Assembly: GCA_916610825.1 (NCBI GenBank)
Contig: OU744449.1
Location: forward strand, 22,829,793-22,893,792
Direction of reading: 5' to 3'
Length of the DNA: 64,000 nt
Origin: Haliclystus octoradiatus
Taxonomy: Eukaryota; Cnidaria; Staurozoa; Stauromedusae; Haliclystidae
Position numbers and translations under genes: made by a program. The notes beneath the pieces were generated by a model that worked only from the letters and a program-made list of their open reading frames with translations, was not told the origin of the DNA and did no database searches. Below are positions 58,001 through 64,000 of the stretch, in pieces (the first letter of the stretch is position 1; each line of letters begins with the position of its first letter).

Positions 58001-61000
58001 CATGCGACTATTAAGAAAATTACTATTTGTGGCCGCACAACAGAATTTTTCTTTCACTTCACAGCATATTGCTGGCATCAACAACGGGATTGCTGATGCA
58101 TTATCTCGCTTTCATTGGCAGGTATTCTTCAAACTGGCACCCTCTGCCAAAGACTGTCCAACACTGCTAGACAACCGGTTGTTGATGGACCTGGCATAAA
58201 TCAACTGCAAGCAAGATGTCAGCAACTTATATGCAACAGCCTGGCACCCTCCACTAGACGTACGTATTCATCGGCCCAACATCGTTTTCTGGTGTTCTCA
58301 ACTCAGCATGGCTATTCATCTCCTTGTCCCACTACTGAGTCAATGTTATGCTTGTTTGTGACTCATTTGTCTGATTCACTCAAGCTACCTTCAATCAAGG
58401 TTTACCTATCGGCTGTAAGAGCATTACATCTAGAGCTAGGTTTTGCAGACCCACTAATAAATTGTGCACGCCTCCATCGACTTTGTCAAGGAATTAAAAA
58501 GACACACCTTGACAGCACTATACCTCGTCTGCCCATTACAGACTCGCTCATGGAAATTATTCATCGGTCATTGAATTTCTCATGTGAAGACCACATAATG
58601 TTTTGGGCTGCATGCACGCTAGCATACTTTGGATTCCTCAGGTCATCAGAGTTCACCGTACCGAATCTACAAAGTTTTGATTCAGCAATCCATTTGCAGC
58701 TTTCTGATCTGTCTTTCGATTCAGTCATTACACCTACTTGTATGCGAGTGAGAATCAAGGCATCCAAAACTGATTCATTCCGTGAAGGATGTTATGTCCA
58801 TATTGGCCTTGGATCATCAAGACTGTGTGCTGTTGCAGCTATGTCTGCTTATCTGTTCAAGCGTGGTGAAAAGGCTGGACCCCTTTTCTTATATAAATCT
58901 GGCGATACCTTGTCTCGTCTTCGTCTGTCATCTTGGTTGCGCTCTATCTTTGTGGAGTCCAAAATTCCCGGAAATTTCTCAACGCACAGTTTCAGAATTG
59001 GGGCCGCAACAGTGGCTGGTCGTAATGGCATTCCAGATCATATCATCAAAGCTCTAGGACGCTGGAATAGCCAAGCGTATCTGCTATATACCAGAACTTC
59101 ACCAGCATCACTTTCAACCTTTTCCAGTGTTCTGGCATAGTTTGATGTCTTTTCCAGAAAGTCAGTTTGATGTTTGTGCTTGCTGCTTGGGCATAATTTG
59201 GTGGGAGCTACAGATAAGAACCTGTATCTCTTCTCCAAGCACCTTGGAGTCCAATTTTGGTGGAGACAGGTTAGCACGAGTTTAGCTGCCTAACGAACGA
59301 ATGAGTAACTCCCACCAACCAAGCACCAATCCCAAAACCCCACCAAAGGGTGGGGATTTTAATTGTAACTATATATCATGTAGTTGAGGTTAAAATCCAG
59401 ACCTTTTTGAGGGGGTTCGAAGTACGTCCTACGTACAATCGTTATGCTGGAATTGCCTCGTTTGAATGTATGCCATCAGATGCCACGAGGCATAAGTGCA
59501 CTGCATTACCTGGAATCATGTGATCTTGGTCAGCCTCTTCTCCACAACAGAGGGTAAGTCTCGTGATACTGTAAGGGTGTAGTCATTCTTGCATGTGCTA
59601 GCTTGCTAGCAGGTCGATAACGAACGAACGAATTCGCATTTAATTAAACGCAACGCAAATATGTCAAGACGTACACGAAACAGTCGTGATTCGATTGCTT
59701 CCCACCCGCCCTCTCCATTACTGTCTTTGCTGATTATACTTTAGATAAGTTAGCAGGTATTTAGTCTCATATAGGCTAGGCTTTGTTCGACACTATAGTG
59801 ACTGCTATTAGATGAATGTAGAGTCTATGTTTGAGTTAATATTTCTGTATAAAAATGTAGAATGTCTAACCTTTATTTCAACAGGGTAGTTTTAATTTCT
59901 CCACTGAATATCAGTGTGACGGTGCTTGGTTCGAGTGGTGGAGACAGGTTAGCACGAGTTTAGCTGCCTAACGAACGAATGAGTAACTCCCACCAACCAA
60001 GCACCAATCCCAAAACCCCACCAAAGGGTGGGGATTTTAACATGTATGTAACTGCCAGCTACTAGAGGTAGATAAATTGACCACTATAGACAGGTGGCCT
60101 TTATATAAAGGTTTGATTCAATAGAAAATACTATTTTAGACATTGCAAAAGTGACCACTATAGACAGGTGGCCGCTGTATAGAGGTGACTGTTTTAACTG
60201 ATTTGGCTGTAGGGGATTTATGATTTGATTTCTTGAATTATTTCAATAATTATTGTCTAGTTTGATCCCCAGTTTATTGTTATTATAAGTTTGTTGAATT
60301 TTATATGACTCATTAAAGTGCATATTCTTGTCGCAAATGGCGTTTATACCGAAAAGTTTAATACCGAAAAAAAAGCCGCGCAAGGAAAATGTTTAATACC
60401 GAAAAGTTGAATACCGAAAAAAGCGGCAAAATAAAAAAGTTTAACAGCATATTTTTTTATCAAGTTTTTTTAATTTACTTCGATACATATCTAAGTATGA
60501 CATACTAAGATAAACAGTGAATGGTACTGCCCGTTCTATTGTGAGAGACATTTAAAGTCTAGAAACATTTAAAACCGCACTGTATTGAAGTCACGGGTGC
60601 CAAATCCCGCTTTTCTTCACTAACGCCATTTAAAAATCGCGCGCGGCATAAGATATTACCGCGCGATTGAAAAAAATGTTTAACGCCGAAAATTTCACAA
60701 ATGGCGGTTTTCAAAAAAAGTTTAATACCGAAAATACATTTTCGGCATTAAACTTTTCGGTATAAACACATACAACCATTCTTGTTCAAATGGTTGTTTC
60801 TCTTAATTAAATCAAATAAATTAAATTTATTAAATCAAACTTTCTGGACCTGTAAATGATGCCAGTTTAAACGTATCTAGCTATCACATTGAATGCTACA
60901 TTAGTCCATCGAACTATCATCACATTAGAAAAATTATTATATGCCAGGAAAGGTTTTTGCCTAGCAATATGAGCAATATGAGCAATAGCCTAATGATTTC

Positions 61001-63312
61001 CAGTTTTGTGAAAAATTATTGCTGTAAAACTTATCAGGTTTACTGAATAAATGATGATGATTTTATAGACTGGTAGTCTTTATGTCTTTATAGTAGAATT
61101 CTGTATGAAAGATTCTCAAGGTTGACCATCCATTTTACTGTAAAGTATTCTGCTAATTATGCTAGTGTACTTTTATGAAAACAGTATAACAACGAGCTCT
61201 CTAATTATACATCTAGGTAGATTATATTTCATTGACACAGCTGTATCACACAATTAAATTTTTGTGTAGATTCTGGCTAGATTTGACTCGAGATGATGTC
61301 ATGTGGAATATGGCTGATACTGGTTGGGCTAAAACTGCTTGGTCATCAATATTTGGTCCATGGTCACAGGGAGCGTGTGTATTTGTTCACAATTCCCAAA
61401 AGTTTGAAGCAACAACAGCACTTGATGTGTTGCAACGTTATCCTATAACAGTTGCTTGCATTCCACCAACTGCATATAGAATGATTGTCCAAGAGGATCT
61501 GTCAGATTATAAATTTAATCATTTGCGACATTGTGTTAGCGCTGGTGAGCCATTGAACCCAGAAGTTGTTCAAACATGGCATAAAGCTACTGGTCTTGCC
61601 ATTCGTGAAGGCTACGGTCAAACTGAAACGGTAAATACAATTTTAGCCTGCTTAAATTAAGAGCAAGTAAAAATTGCCACCAATTTTCGTTACAGTTATC
61701 TGAATTTGCACTTATTCTTAATTGTTCAAGAAGGACTTGATCAGAAAATAGTTTATTATAGAGTTTCAGATTGAGGTTGCAGATAAGCGGGAATTTCATT
61801 TAAACGGGTCACACAGCTGTACTACCTAACCTATTATTTTAGGTGCAAATCTATAAGCTTAAAAACAGATACTATATTACTACTTTTCTTCTAATTTGCT
61901 CCAGCCTTCTCAATTATAGGTTTGCAAGATATTTGCTTTTGTTAGACCTTATCCTAACAGTGTAAACAGGGTTCGACAAAAGAGGGGATCCTGGGATCCT
62001 AGATCCTGGAAGGCTAGAGCAAATTCAGTGAAAGGGCGTTCCAGTAATGAAATATATTCCAATGCACCCCTAATTATTAGACCTTCTAATGCTCCAAATT
62101 TTATCTAGGCCTTGCTTTGTGGTACTTTACCATGCATGAAAGTGAAACCAGGATCAATGGGAAAACCAGCACCTGGATTTGATTTACAGGTAAGTATTTG
62201 GGATTTGTGCAATCTATGTTACCCCAAACGTTTTTAAACATTTTTTAATGTGGTTAAATCAAAGATTTAAGTGAAGTTAAAATGATGTATAGTGTGCTAC
62301 TGTTAGGCTATCTAGGACCTGTTTAATAGTAGCGGAAGTGAACAAGATGCAAGGTTAAAACCCCATTAGATTAGTGGATCAACTACTGAAGCAATACGAG
62401 TCAGTGAGTGTAAGTAAGTAATGTCACACCCCTTTGTACATGTGCGCATGTTCCAAAGGGCTGGGTGTGTCAATCACTCTTGCCATCGTGACCTAGCTTG
62501 CTAGTTGCTTTCGAGAAGCTCTTGAATTTTCATGTTGCTACCTCTTTAAGAATCGTGAAGATCTTGCCTTTGCTAATTCCAGGCATATCACTCTACTACA
62601 TACTATCATGTGCTACATGTACAATAACATTTTCTAATTGTCTCATTCAAATGCAATGTGGCATCCTATGCTTGACATCAAGGTATGCCGGTGCTAAACT
62701 GCACATTGTCATCACTTTATTTTATGTGCTATACTGCACTTTTTGAGTATTGTACTATACTGCACTTATATAGTACACTATGTGCTATACTGCACAGTTA
62801 CAAAGTATGTGTTATACTACACAGATTCATCATTATAGATTGGTATGTGCTACACTGCACATAGCGGATTATGTGCTATACTGCACTTGAGGAAGTTGCT
62901 ATACTGCAATGAGGCTAATCGATATTACAACTGATCAATTGTGTCCACACCCTCCTTCCTCTCTCTCTCTCAACATGGTTAGGTAAGTATATTAGGTATT
63001 CCACTGACATAGCAGTGTGACTGGTGCTTGGTCTTGATGGTGACAGGTCTGCTGTCTACGGTAGCATAGCACTGGTTATATATGGTCAACCGCCAGCCGT
63101 CCCACCAACCAAGCACCAAAAGCCAAACAATATATTACAATATCAATGATACATACATAGATTTTAATATGTCTATTTAATTAATTGCATACAATGATTA
63201 CCCATTTCAGATAATTGACGAGAATGGGAATCCTGCTACTGATGGGAATGAAGGTGATTTGGCTATCAAGATACACCCTAATCGTCCAATTGGTCTCTTT
63301 ACGAAATACCTG
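46082..63312 (+). CDS. Mitochondrial medium-chain acyl-CoA synthetase (ACSM type), exons 1-10, 3' end outside window
   Basis: Activates medium-chain fatty or aromatic acids to CoA thioesters via an acyl-AMP intermediate, in mitochondria. Exons: 46082-46408, 47672-47763, 48488-48600, 49487-49605, 51423-51481, 52360-52414, 53815-53936, 61270-61630, 62109-62189, 63211-63312. All introns are GT-AG with agreeing phases (477 codons). The N-terminus (about 1-65) is basic, Ser-rich and poor in acids, fitting a presequence. Family landmarks: [17 protein letters not shown], the P-loop-like AMP motif TSGTTGLPK (about 270-278), [26 protein letters not shown] and REGYGQTET (about 408-416), then [13 protein letters not shown] and EGDLAIKI. 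The C-terminal roughly 100 residues, with the hinge and CoA-site lysine, are not in the window. The 7.3 kb intron 7 contains the Ngaro-like element, intron 4 a LINE, and intron 10 an LTR element. No stop or frameshift in the exons. Confidence 0.94.
46668..46948 (-). repeat. tRNA-derived SINE, reverse orientation, head truncated
   Basis: Starts 'acaccctaccgaaggcaccc' and continues through 'cgatctcagccgcgacactg' to 'aaagtcaaggctgagttga', where the tRNA-like part should begin but does not. Truncated relative of 37297-37681, in ACSM intron 1. Confidence 0.85.
47867..48046. repeat. MITE family A, best-preserved copy
   Basis: Runs from 'acagtcaaacctgtatataa' to 'ctataacaggtttgactgta', with symmetric inverted ends. 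Useful as the family reference. ACSM intron 2. Confidence 0.9.
49635..50765 (-). pseudogene. 5'-truncated, frameshifted LINE (non-LTR retrotransposon), RT C-terminal half
   Basis: Minus-strand frame from about 50765: the RT palm region with [19 protein letters not shown] and the catalytic FFADD box, then [19 protein letters not shown] and [17 protein letters not shown]. At about 50165 a one-base frameshift moves it into a second frame ([16 protein letters not shown] ... [15 protein letters not shown]) ending near 49740. The 3' end terminates in a short (CAAT)n tract at 49615-49640 (minus strand), a tail type seen in CR1/L2/Jockey-like LINEs. The 5' half with endonuclease is missing. It is in ACSM intron 4, opposite to the gene. 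Confidence 0.9.
51685..51890. repeat. MITE family B copy
   Basis: Packed 'gttcatgaac'-type steps from 'ttcatgaactgttcatc' to 'catgaactgtttttgcag', with 'aaatggctcaaaattc' in the centre. ACSM intron 5. A smaller cluster of the same motif is at 48910-49010. Confidence 0.75.
52611..53561. mobile_element. Foldback element with about 445-bp arms
   Basis: Left arm 52611-53058 and right arm about 53119-53561 are inverted copies along almost their whole length ('ttaaagtgtata', 'tatcccggatattgg', 'ctctttttcctcgaa', 'tcacgtgattagc'/'ctaatcgtgtgag'). A loop of about 60 bp separates them. The arms differ by scattered substitutions and small indels, so the element is not brand new. ORFs 53253-53578 lie in one arm and have no recognised domain. 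ACSM intron 6. Confidence 0.93.
54060..54400 (+). repeat. Ngaro-like repeat A1 (341 bp)
   Basis: Direct repeat of 59361-59701. It contains 'tgctagcttgctagcagg', a strong splice-donor-like GGTAAGTC at 54252-54259, and the gag start codon with its first 13 codons, so the gag N-terminus is duplicated at the other end. The only difference noticed is 'gtcatactt' here against 'gtcattctt' in A2. Confidence 0.95.
54360..55499 (+). CDS. Gag-like protein of the Ngaro-like element (379 aa)
   Basis: Putative nucleocapsid protein. The N-terminal 150 residues are Ser/Pro/Thr-rich and low complexity. Residues about 165-290 form a more conserved core ([35 protein letters not shown]). Near residues 322-357 lies a Cys/His cluster: TSWNGGWC, then CRFNH, then KC, then SHRSVDC. 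This W-N-x-G-x-C ... C-x-F-x-H ... C-x-x-x-x-H-x-x-x-x-C arrangement is typical of DIRS/Ngaro Gag proteins and probably binds nucleic acid through zinc. The start ATG lies in repeat A1. Confidence 0.82.
   Translation: MSRRTRNSRDSIASMPYVIPESRSSLVTSPQVTSEVPFPSGMFEDPQQRQDFVNDVAQAVMAASRPSPSAPVSAPSAHLPTANASVNPGTSGLLSMPSFVNTFSMPLSSGDAVAAATFLSGTSASLDTTTPITSSLLPTLPQVFQPYIIGPGYSPIPAKLVGQIVNGRFIELSELLSPSVVDVETEPQLVMDGLAILIGKPKSNRRKIDDIISWVEAFTIFMSVLTTYCPGRWKDLSSYKLVIIRLFRQFNCWAWLSYDTAFRQHAAASQQSDWSLINHQLYTYHTAGAVVRSRLDHTRSEKGGTATRGAEPRGTTNGLRVCTSWNGGWCSSRYGVCRFNHIWSKCSESHRSVDCNKQSNVPALVQPLKPSDSRQLQRR
55500..56540 (+). other. 1.0 kb gap between gag and pol ORFs of the Ngaro-like element
   Basis: No recognised domain. 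An 88-codon ORF (55705-55971) is unassigned and may be chance. The segment has a poly(A) run at 56160-56173 and a T run of about 25 at 56504-56528. In the pol frame a TGA stops at 56538-56540. Confidence 0.6.
56541..58199 (+). CDS. Reverse transcriptase - RNase H polyprotein of the Ngaro-like element
   Basis: Copies the element's RNA into DNA and degrades the RNA strand. Counting from the TTG at 56541: pol N-terminal motif [14 protein letters not shown] fingers RLIVDLSAP, catalytic [10 protein letters not shown] (about 174), [10 protein letters not shown] and YLDDF (about 244), then RNase H with FTDASG (about 408), KEL, CDNEAV and NGIADALSR (about 516). All catalytic acids are present and there is no stop. 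The frame has no ATG before codon 66 (56736), which lies inside conserved sequence. Translation therefore probably depends on an upstream spliced exon, recoding or a non-AUG start. An acceptor-like 'gatttttgttctag' ends at 56589. The last 85 nt overlap the recombinase ORF in another frame. Confidence 0.93.
   Translation: MSELLDVAQCVLIFVLAASLLPSIASITPLQVDRFAYYLTSHPNSLFASYVISGIREGFRLGFNPMQRLKSSKKNNASAHKYSSVIDNYLDNEVYLGRVAGPFNIPPINGLQVSSFGVIPKKNQPGKWRLIVDLSAPCGSSVNDGIDKSEFSMHYVQLDQILSMIGSLGVGALMAKFDVEAAYRNIPVHPTDRALLGMKWRGNYFVDLTLPFGLRSAPFIFNAVAEAVEWILSFHFDVSNIVHYLDDFIMVGPPDSDQCARQWYLAQEVCRELGLPLNSKKCEGPSTSMVVLGIELDSLTQTACLPADKLANLQSLIESWVSKRRCNRNELESLIGHLHHAAKVVWPGRTFIRRMLNLLGSFRSNSHPARLNCEFKQDLFWWHNFLGQWNGVSFWLFPGMPTVAEFELFTDASGSMGYGAYYQGNWFNGIWSKYQAEQSIAYKELFPIVVAAHIWGSDWTRCHVNFRCDNEAVVHILNCRTSKVPIIMRLLRKLLFVAAQQNFSFTSQHIAGINNGIADALSRFHWQVFFKLAPSAKDCPTLLDNRLLMDLA
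58115..59140 (+). CDS. Tyrosine recombinase of the Ngaro-like element
   Basis: Expected to integrate the circular double-stranded cDNA. Catalytic set visible in order: Arg in [10 protein letters not shown], Lys in [10 protein letters not shown], His and Arg in HSFRIGAAT, Trp in LGRWNS (commonly His/Trp), and the nucleophile Tyr in YLLYTRT. An SAM-like N-terminal core-binding region covers about residues 40-130 ([13 protein letters not shown] ... [13 protein letters not shown]). The open frame starts at 58115 with TTG, inside the RNase H ORF, and the true start is uncertain. No inactivating change seen. Confidence 0.93.
   Translation: MAGILQTGTLCQRLSNTARQPVVDGPGINQLQARCQQLICNSLAPSTRRTYSSAQHRFLVFSTQHGYSSPCPTTESMLCLFVTHLSDSLKLPSIKVYLSAVRALHLELGFADPLINCARLHRLCQGIKKTHLDSTIPRLPITDSLMEIIHRSLNFSCEDHIMFWAACTLAYFGFLRSSEFTVPNLQSFDSAIHLQLSDLSFDSVITPTCMRVRIKASKTDSFREGCYVHIGLGSSRLCAVAAMSAYLFKRGEKAGPLFLYKSGDTLSRLRLSSWLRSIFVESKIPGNFSTHSFRIGAATVAGRNGIPDHIIKALGRWNSQAYLLYTRTSPASLSTFSSVLA
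59258..59360 (+). repeat. Ngaro-like repeat B1 (103 bp)
   Basis: Direct repeat of 59936-60038. It contains 'gcctaacgaacgaatgag', 'ccaaccaagcaccaatccc' and the terminal hairpin CCCCACC-aaa-GGGTGGGG. It lies directly against A2. Confidence 0.95.
59361..59701 (+). repeat. Ngaro-like repeat A2 (341 bp)
   Basis: Second copy of A1, including the duplicated gag ATG at 59661 and 13 codons, after which the sequence departs from gag. Confidence 0.95.
59936..60038 (+). repeat. Ngaro-like repeat B2 (103 bp), right terminus
   Basis: Second copy of B1 and right end of the element. Together with the 38 nt upstream (59898-59935) it can form the nested stem-loop also found at 43903-44033 and 62999-63125. 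B1 lacks the upstream hairpin. Confidence 0.95.
60039..60211. repeat. MITE family A copy split by the Ngaro-like element (right part)
   Basis: Begins 'aacatgtatgtaactgccag' and ends 'gatttggctgta'. The missing first bases 'tacagtta' lie at 54052-54059, left of the element. Joining the flanks restores the family A start. Confidence 0.88.
60340..60768. repeat. Foldback MITE with 'taccgaaaagtttaa' ends
   Basis: Inverted ends: 'gcgtttataccgaaaag' at 60340 and 'cttttcggtataaac' at 60768. The internal 'gtttaataccgaaaa' motif recurs several times, with a CG-rich core ('atcgcgcgcggcataag' and 'ttaccgcgcgatt'). ACSM intron 7. Confidence 0.85.
62720..62915 (+). repeat. Irregular array of 'tatgtgctatactgcac'
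   Basis: At least six full or near-full copies (about 62723, 62750, 62779, 62806, 62843, 62870, and a partial at 62898) with spacers of variable length and sequence. This is unlike a simple tandem satellite. It lies about 80 nt left of a nested stem-loop motif. ACSM intron 9. Confidence 0.85.
62999..63125 (+). repeat. Nested stem-loop motif, copy 3
   Basis: Same order as copies 1 and 2: hairpin CACTG/CAGTG, TGACT, GGTGCTTGG pairing with CCAAGCACC, and inner GGTGACAGG ... CCCACCAA. The apical loop sequence is unrelated to the other copies. The distal terminal hairpin is not evident. ACSM intron 9, ending about 85 nt before exon 10. Confidence 0.72.
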
Positions 63313-63465
63313 GTATAAAAAACCTATATTAAAATTGTCTGATTTGTCTCCATTTGAATGTTTTCACTAACATAATAATGAAGATACACAGATGCCAAAC
63401 TAGGAGTATATGATGTCAAAAATGGGGTTGAGGAGTGGAGGGGAATATAGAATCATTTTTTATAC

Positions 63466-63660
63466 TGTAGTATCTAATGGAAAGGCTTGCTTAGTGTCGT
63501 ATTACGTAATTGTTATTCCTGTATATATAACCTCTTTAGATTAACCTCGTTTTGATGTAGACTATAAAAGTAGATGTTCTTTATTAATAAGATTAGATTA
63601 TGTTGGATCTCGCGTTGTACTCATTGACTCATGAATATCTTTAATCATTGTCATACGACA
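63466..63660 (+). repeat. 5' LTR (about 195 bp)
   Basis: Begins TGTAGTATC and ends ATACGACA, giving the usual TG...CA ends. It contains a TATA-like 'tataaaag' at 63563-63570. Boundaries are inferred from the termini and the adjoining primer site, because the 3' LTR is not in the window. Confidence 0.65.
63563..63570 (+). promoter_or_regulatory. TATA-like box in the LTR
   Basis: TATAAAAG, about 95 nt before the LTR end, is a plausible polymerase II promoter for the retrotransposon. Confidence 0.45.
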
Positions 63661-63663
63661 AAT

Positions 63664-63675
63664 TGGCGCTGCGAG
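63664..63675 (+). promoter_or_regulatory. Primer-binding site of the LTR retrotransposon
   Basis: TGGCGCTGCGAG begins four nucleotides after the LTR, where a minus-strand primer tRNA should anneal. The TGG start matches the CCA end of a tRNA. I cannot assign the tRNA. Confidence 0.6.
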
Positions 63676-63709
63676 TTATAAAGTACAAAGAATCTTCGCT
63701 GACATTGCG

Positions 63710-64000
63710 ATGGACCGAAAAAGAATTTTAGTCTTAGATGATGTCGAGAAAGCAAACGCTTGGTTTGCTTCGTTTAATGCTAAATGCCGTCGCGATCATC
63801 TTGAAGATGGTGATCTTTCCAAAGACGGGTATTTAGAGCAAACTGATATGTTCATAGAAATGTGTGGAGAGACATCATATATCACATTGTCAAGATTGGT
63901 TACACCAAAGAAGCTTGAACAAATGCCATTTGCTGACATTTATGCTATCGCTTGTAAATACATAGAGCCAAAAGAGCGTTTTTTGATTGCTGAACGCACT
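63710..64000 (+). CDS. Gag of LTR retrotransposon (partial, first 97 codons)
   Basis: Open from the ATG at 63710 to the window end. Features such as WFASFNAKCRRDHL, YITLSRLVTPKKLEQMPF and KYIEPKERFLIAER resemble the retrotransposon capsid pattern L.xLvaPkkp...y.eiv..l..h..pkp..iaER of Ty3/gypsy-like Gag proteins. No disruption is seen in the visible part. Confidence 0.78.
   Translation, partial: MDRKRILVLDDVEKANAWFASFNAKCRRDHLEDGDLSKDGYLEQTDMFIEMCGETSYITLSRLVTPKKLEQMPFADIYAIACKYIEPKERFLIAERT

Larger units (their letters stand above)
54060..60038 (+). mobile_element. Ngaro-like tyrosine-recombinase retrotransposon, structurally complete (5,979 bp)
   Basis: Order: A1 (54060-54400), gag ORF, RT-RNase H ORF, recombinase ORF, B1 (59258-59360), A2 (59361-59701), a 234-bp unique stretch, B2 (59936-60038). 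This split-direct-repeat layout (A1-ORFs-B1A2B2) is the hallmark of Ngaro/PAT-type elements, as opposed to the inverted termini of DIRS1. It encodes a tyrosine recombinase in place of an integrase or endonuclease. I see no methyltransferase or hydrolase ORF. The element starts 'aattgtaact' and ends 'ggggatttt'. The flanks are the two halves of a MITE family A copy, with no target duplication, as expected for this class. All three ORFs are intact, and A1 and A2 show one difference by eye, so insertion is recent. Confidence 0.93.
63466..64000 (+). mobile_element. LTR retrotransposon, 5' end (cut by window edge)
   Basis: A 5' LTR, primer-binding site and gag start follow in order, inserted in ACSM intron 10 in the same orientation as the gene. 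The gag type resembles Ty3/gypsy-like elements. Protease, RT and integrase would lie beyond the edge, so the class is provisional. Confidence 0.78.

Overview
This is an AT-rich, intron-rich animal genome window. It carries three interrupted nuclear genes with GT-AG introns, tRNA-derived SINEs, many MITE families, and LINE, Penelope, LTR and tyrosine-recombinase retroelements. A metazoan receptor guanylate cyclase and a mitochondrial adrenodoxin-reductase gene point to an invertebrate animal. I cannot name the species from sequence alone. No gene here is bacterial, and there is no CRISPR array or rRNA gene. LAYOUT: (1) Positions 1-382, minus strand, are the first exon of a receptor guanylate cyclase that runs off the left edge. 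(2) Positions 26106 to 3830, minus strand, are a complete receptor guanylate cyclase paralogue. I assembled it by hand from 20 exons whose phases all agree (3,624 nt, 1,207 aa). It has a signal peptide, ligand-binding ectodomain, one membrane span, kinase-homology domain, coiled coil, catalytic cyclase domain and a 120-residue tail. (3) Positions 43249 to 27898, minus strand, are a complete FDXR (NADPH:adrenodoxin oxidoreductase) gene of 14 exons (1,515 nt, 504 aa). (4) Positions 46082 to past 63312, plus strand, are the first ten exons (477 aa) of a mitochondrial medium-chain acyl-CoA synthetase (ACSM type). It is divergent from FDXR across a 2.8 kb gap, and its last exon(s) lie beyond the right edge. 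The two guanylate cyclase genes are a tandem family. FDXR and the ACSM-type enzyme are both mitochondrial but act in unrelated pathways (electron transfer to ferredoxin; fatty-acid activation). MOBILE DNA fills most introns and intergenic space. The main object is a structurally complete Ngaro-like tyrosine-recombinase retrotransposon at 54060-60038, in ACSM intron 7. It has gag, RT-RNase H and recombinase ORFs, and split direct repeats in the order A1 - ORFs - B1 A2 B2 (341 bp A repeats, 103 bp B repeats). It sits inside a MITE without a target-site duplication, so the empty site can be read directly. Its right end carries a nested stem-loop motif that recurs, with different loops, at 43903-44033 and 62999-63125. 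Also present are a Penelope-like fragment flanked by an inverted copy of its own 3' end, a frameshifted LINE, two SINEs with clear target-site duplications, an hAT-like MITE with an 8-bp duplication, several long foldback elements, and the 5' LTR, primer-binding site and gag start of an LTR retrotransposon at the right edge. (AAT)n tracts are extreme, the largest being about 1.4 kb, and they are concentrated in the guanylate cyclase gene. The long low-complexity ORFs over them are artefacts. All gene models are read from the sequence by eye; no database search was run.
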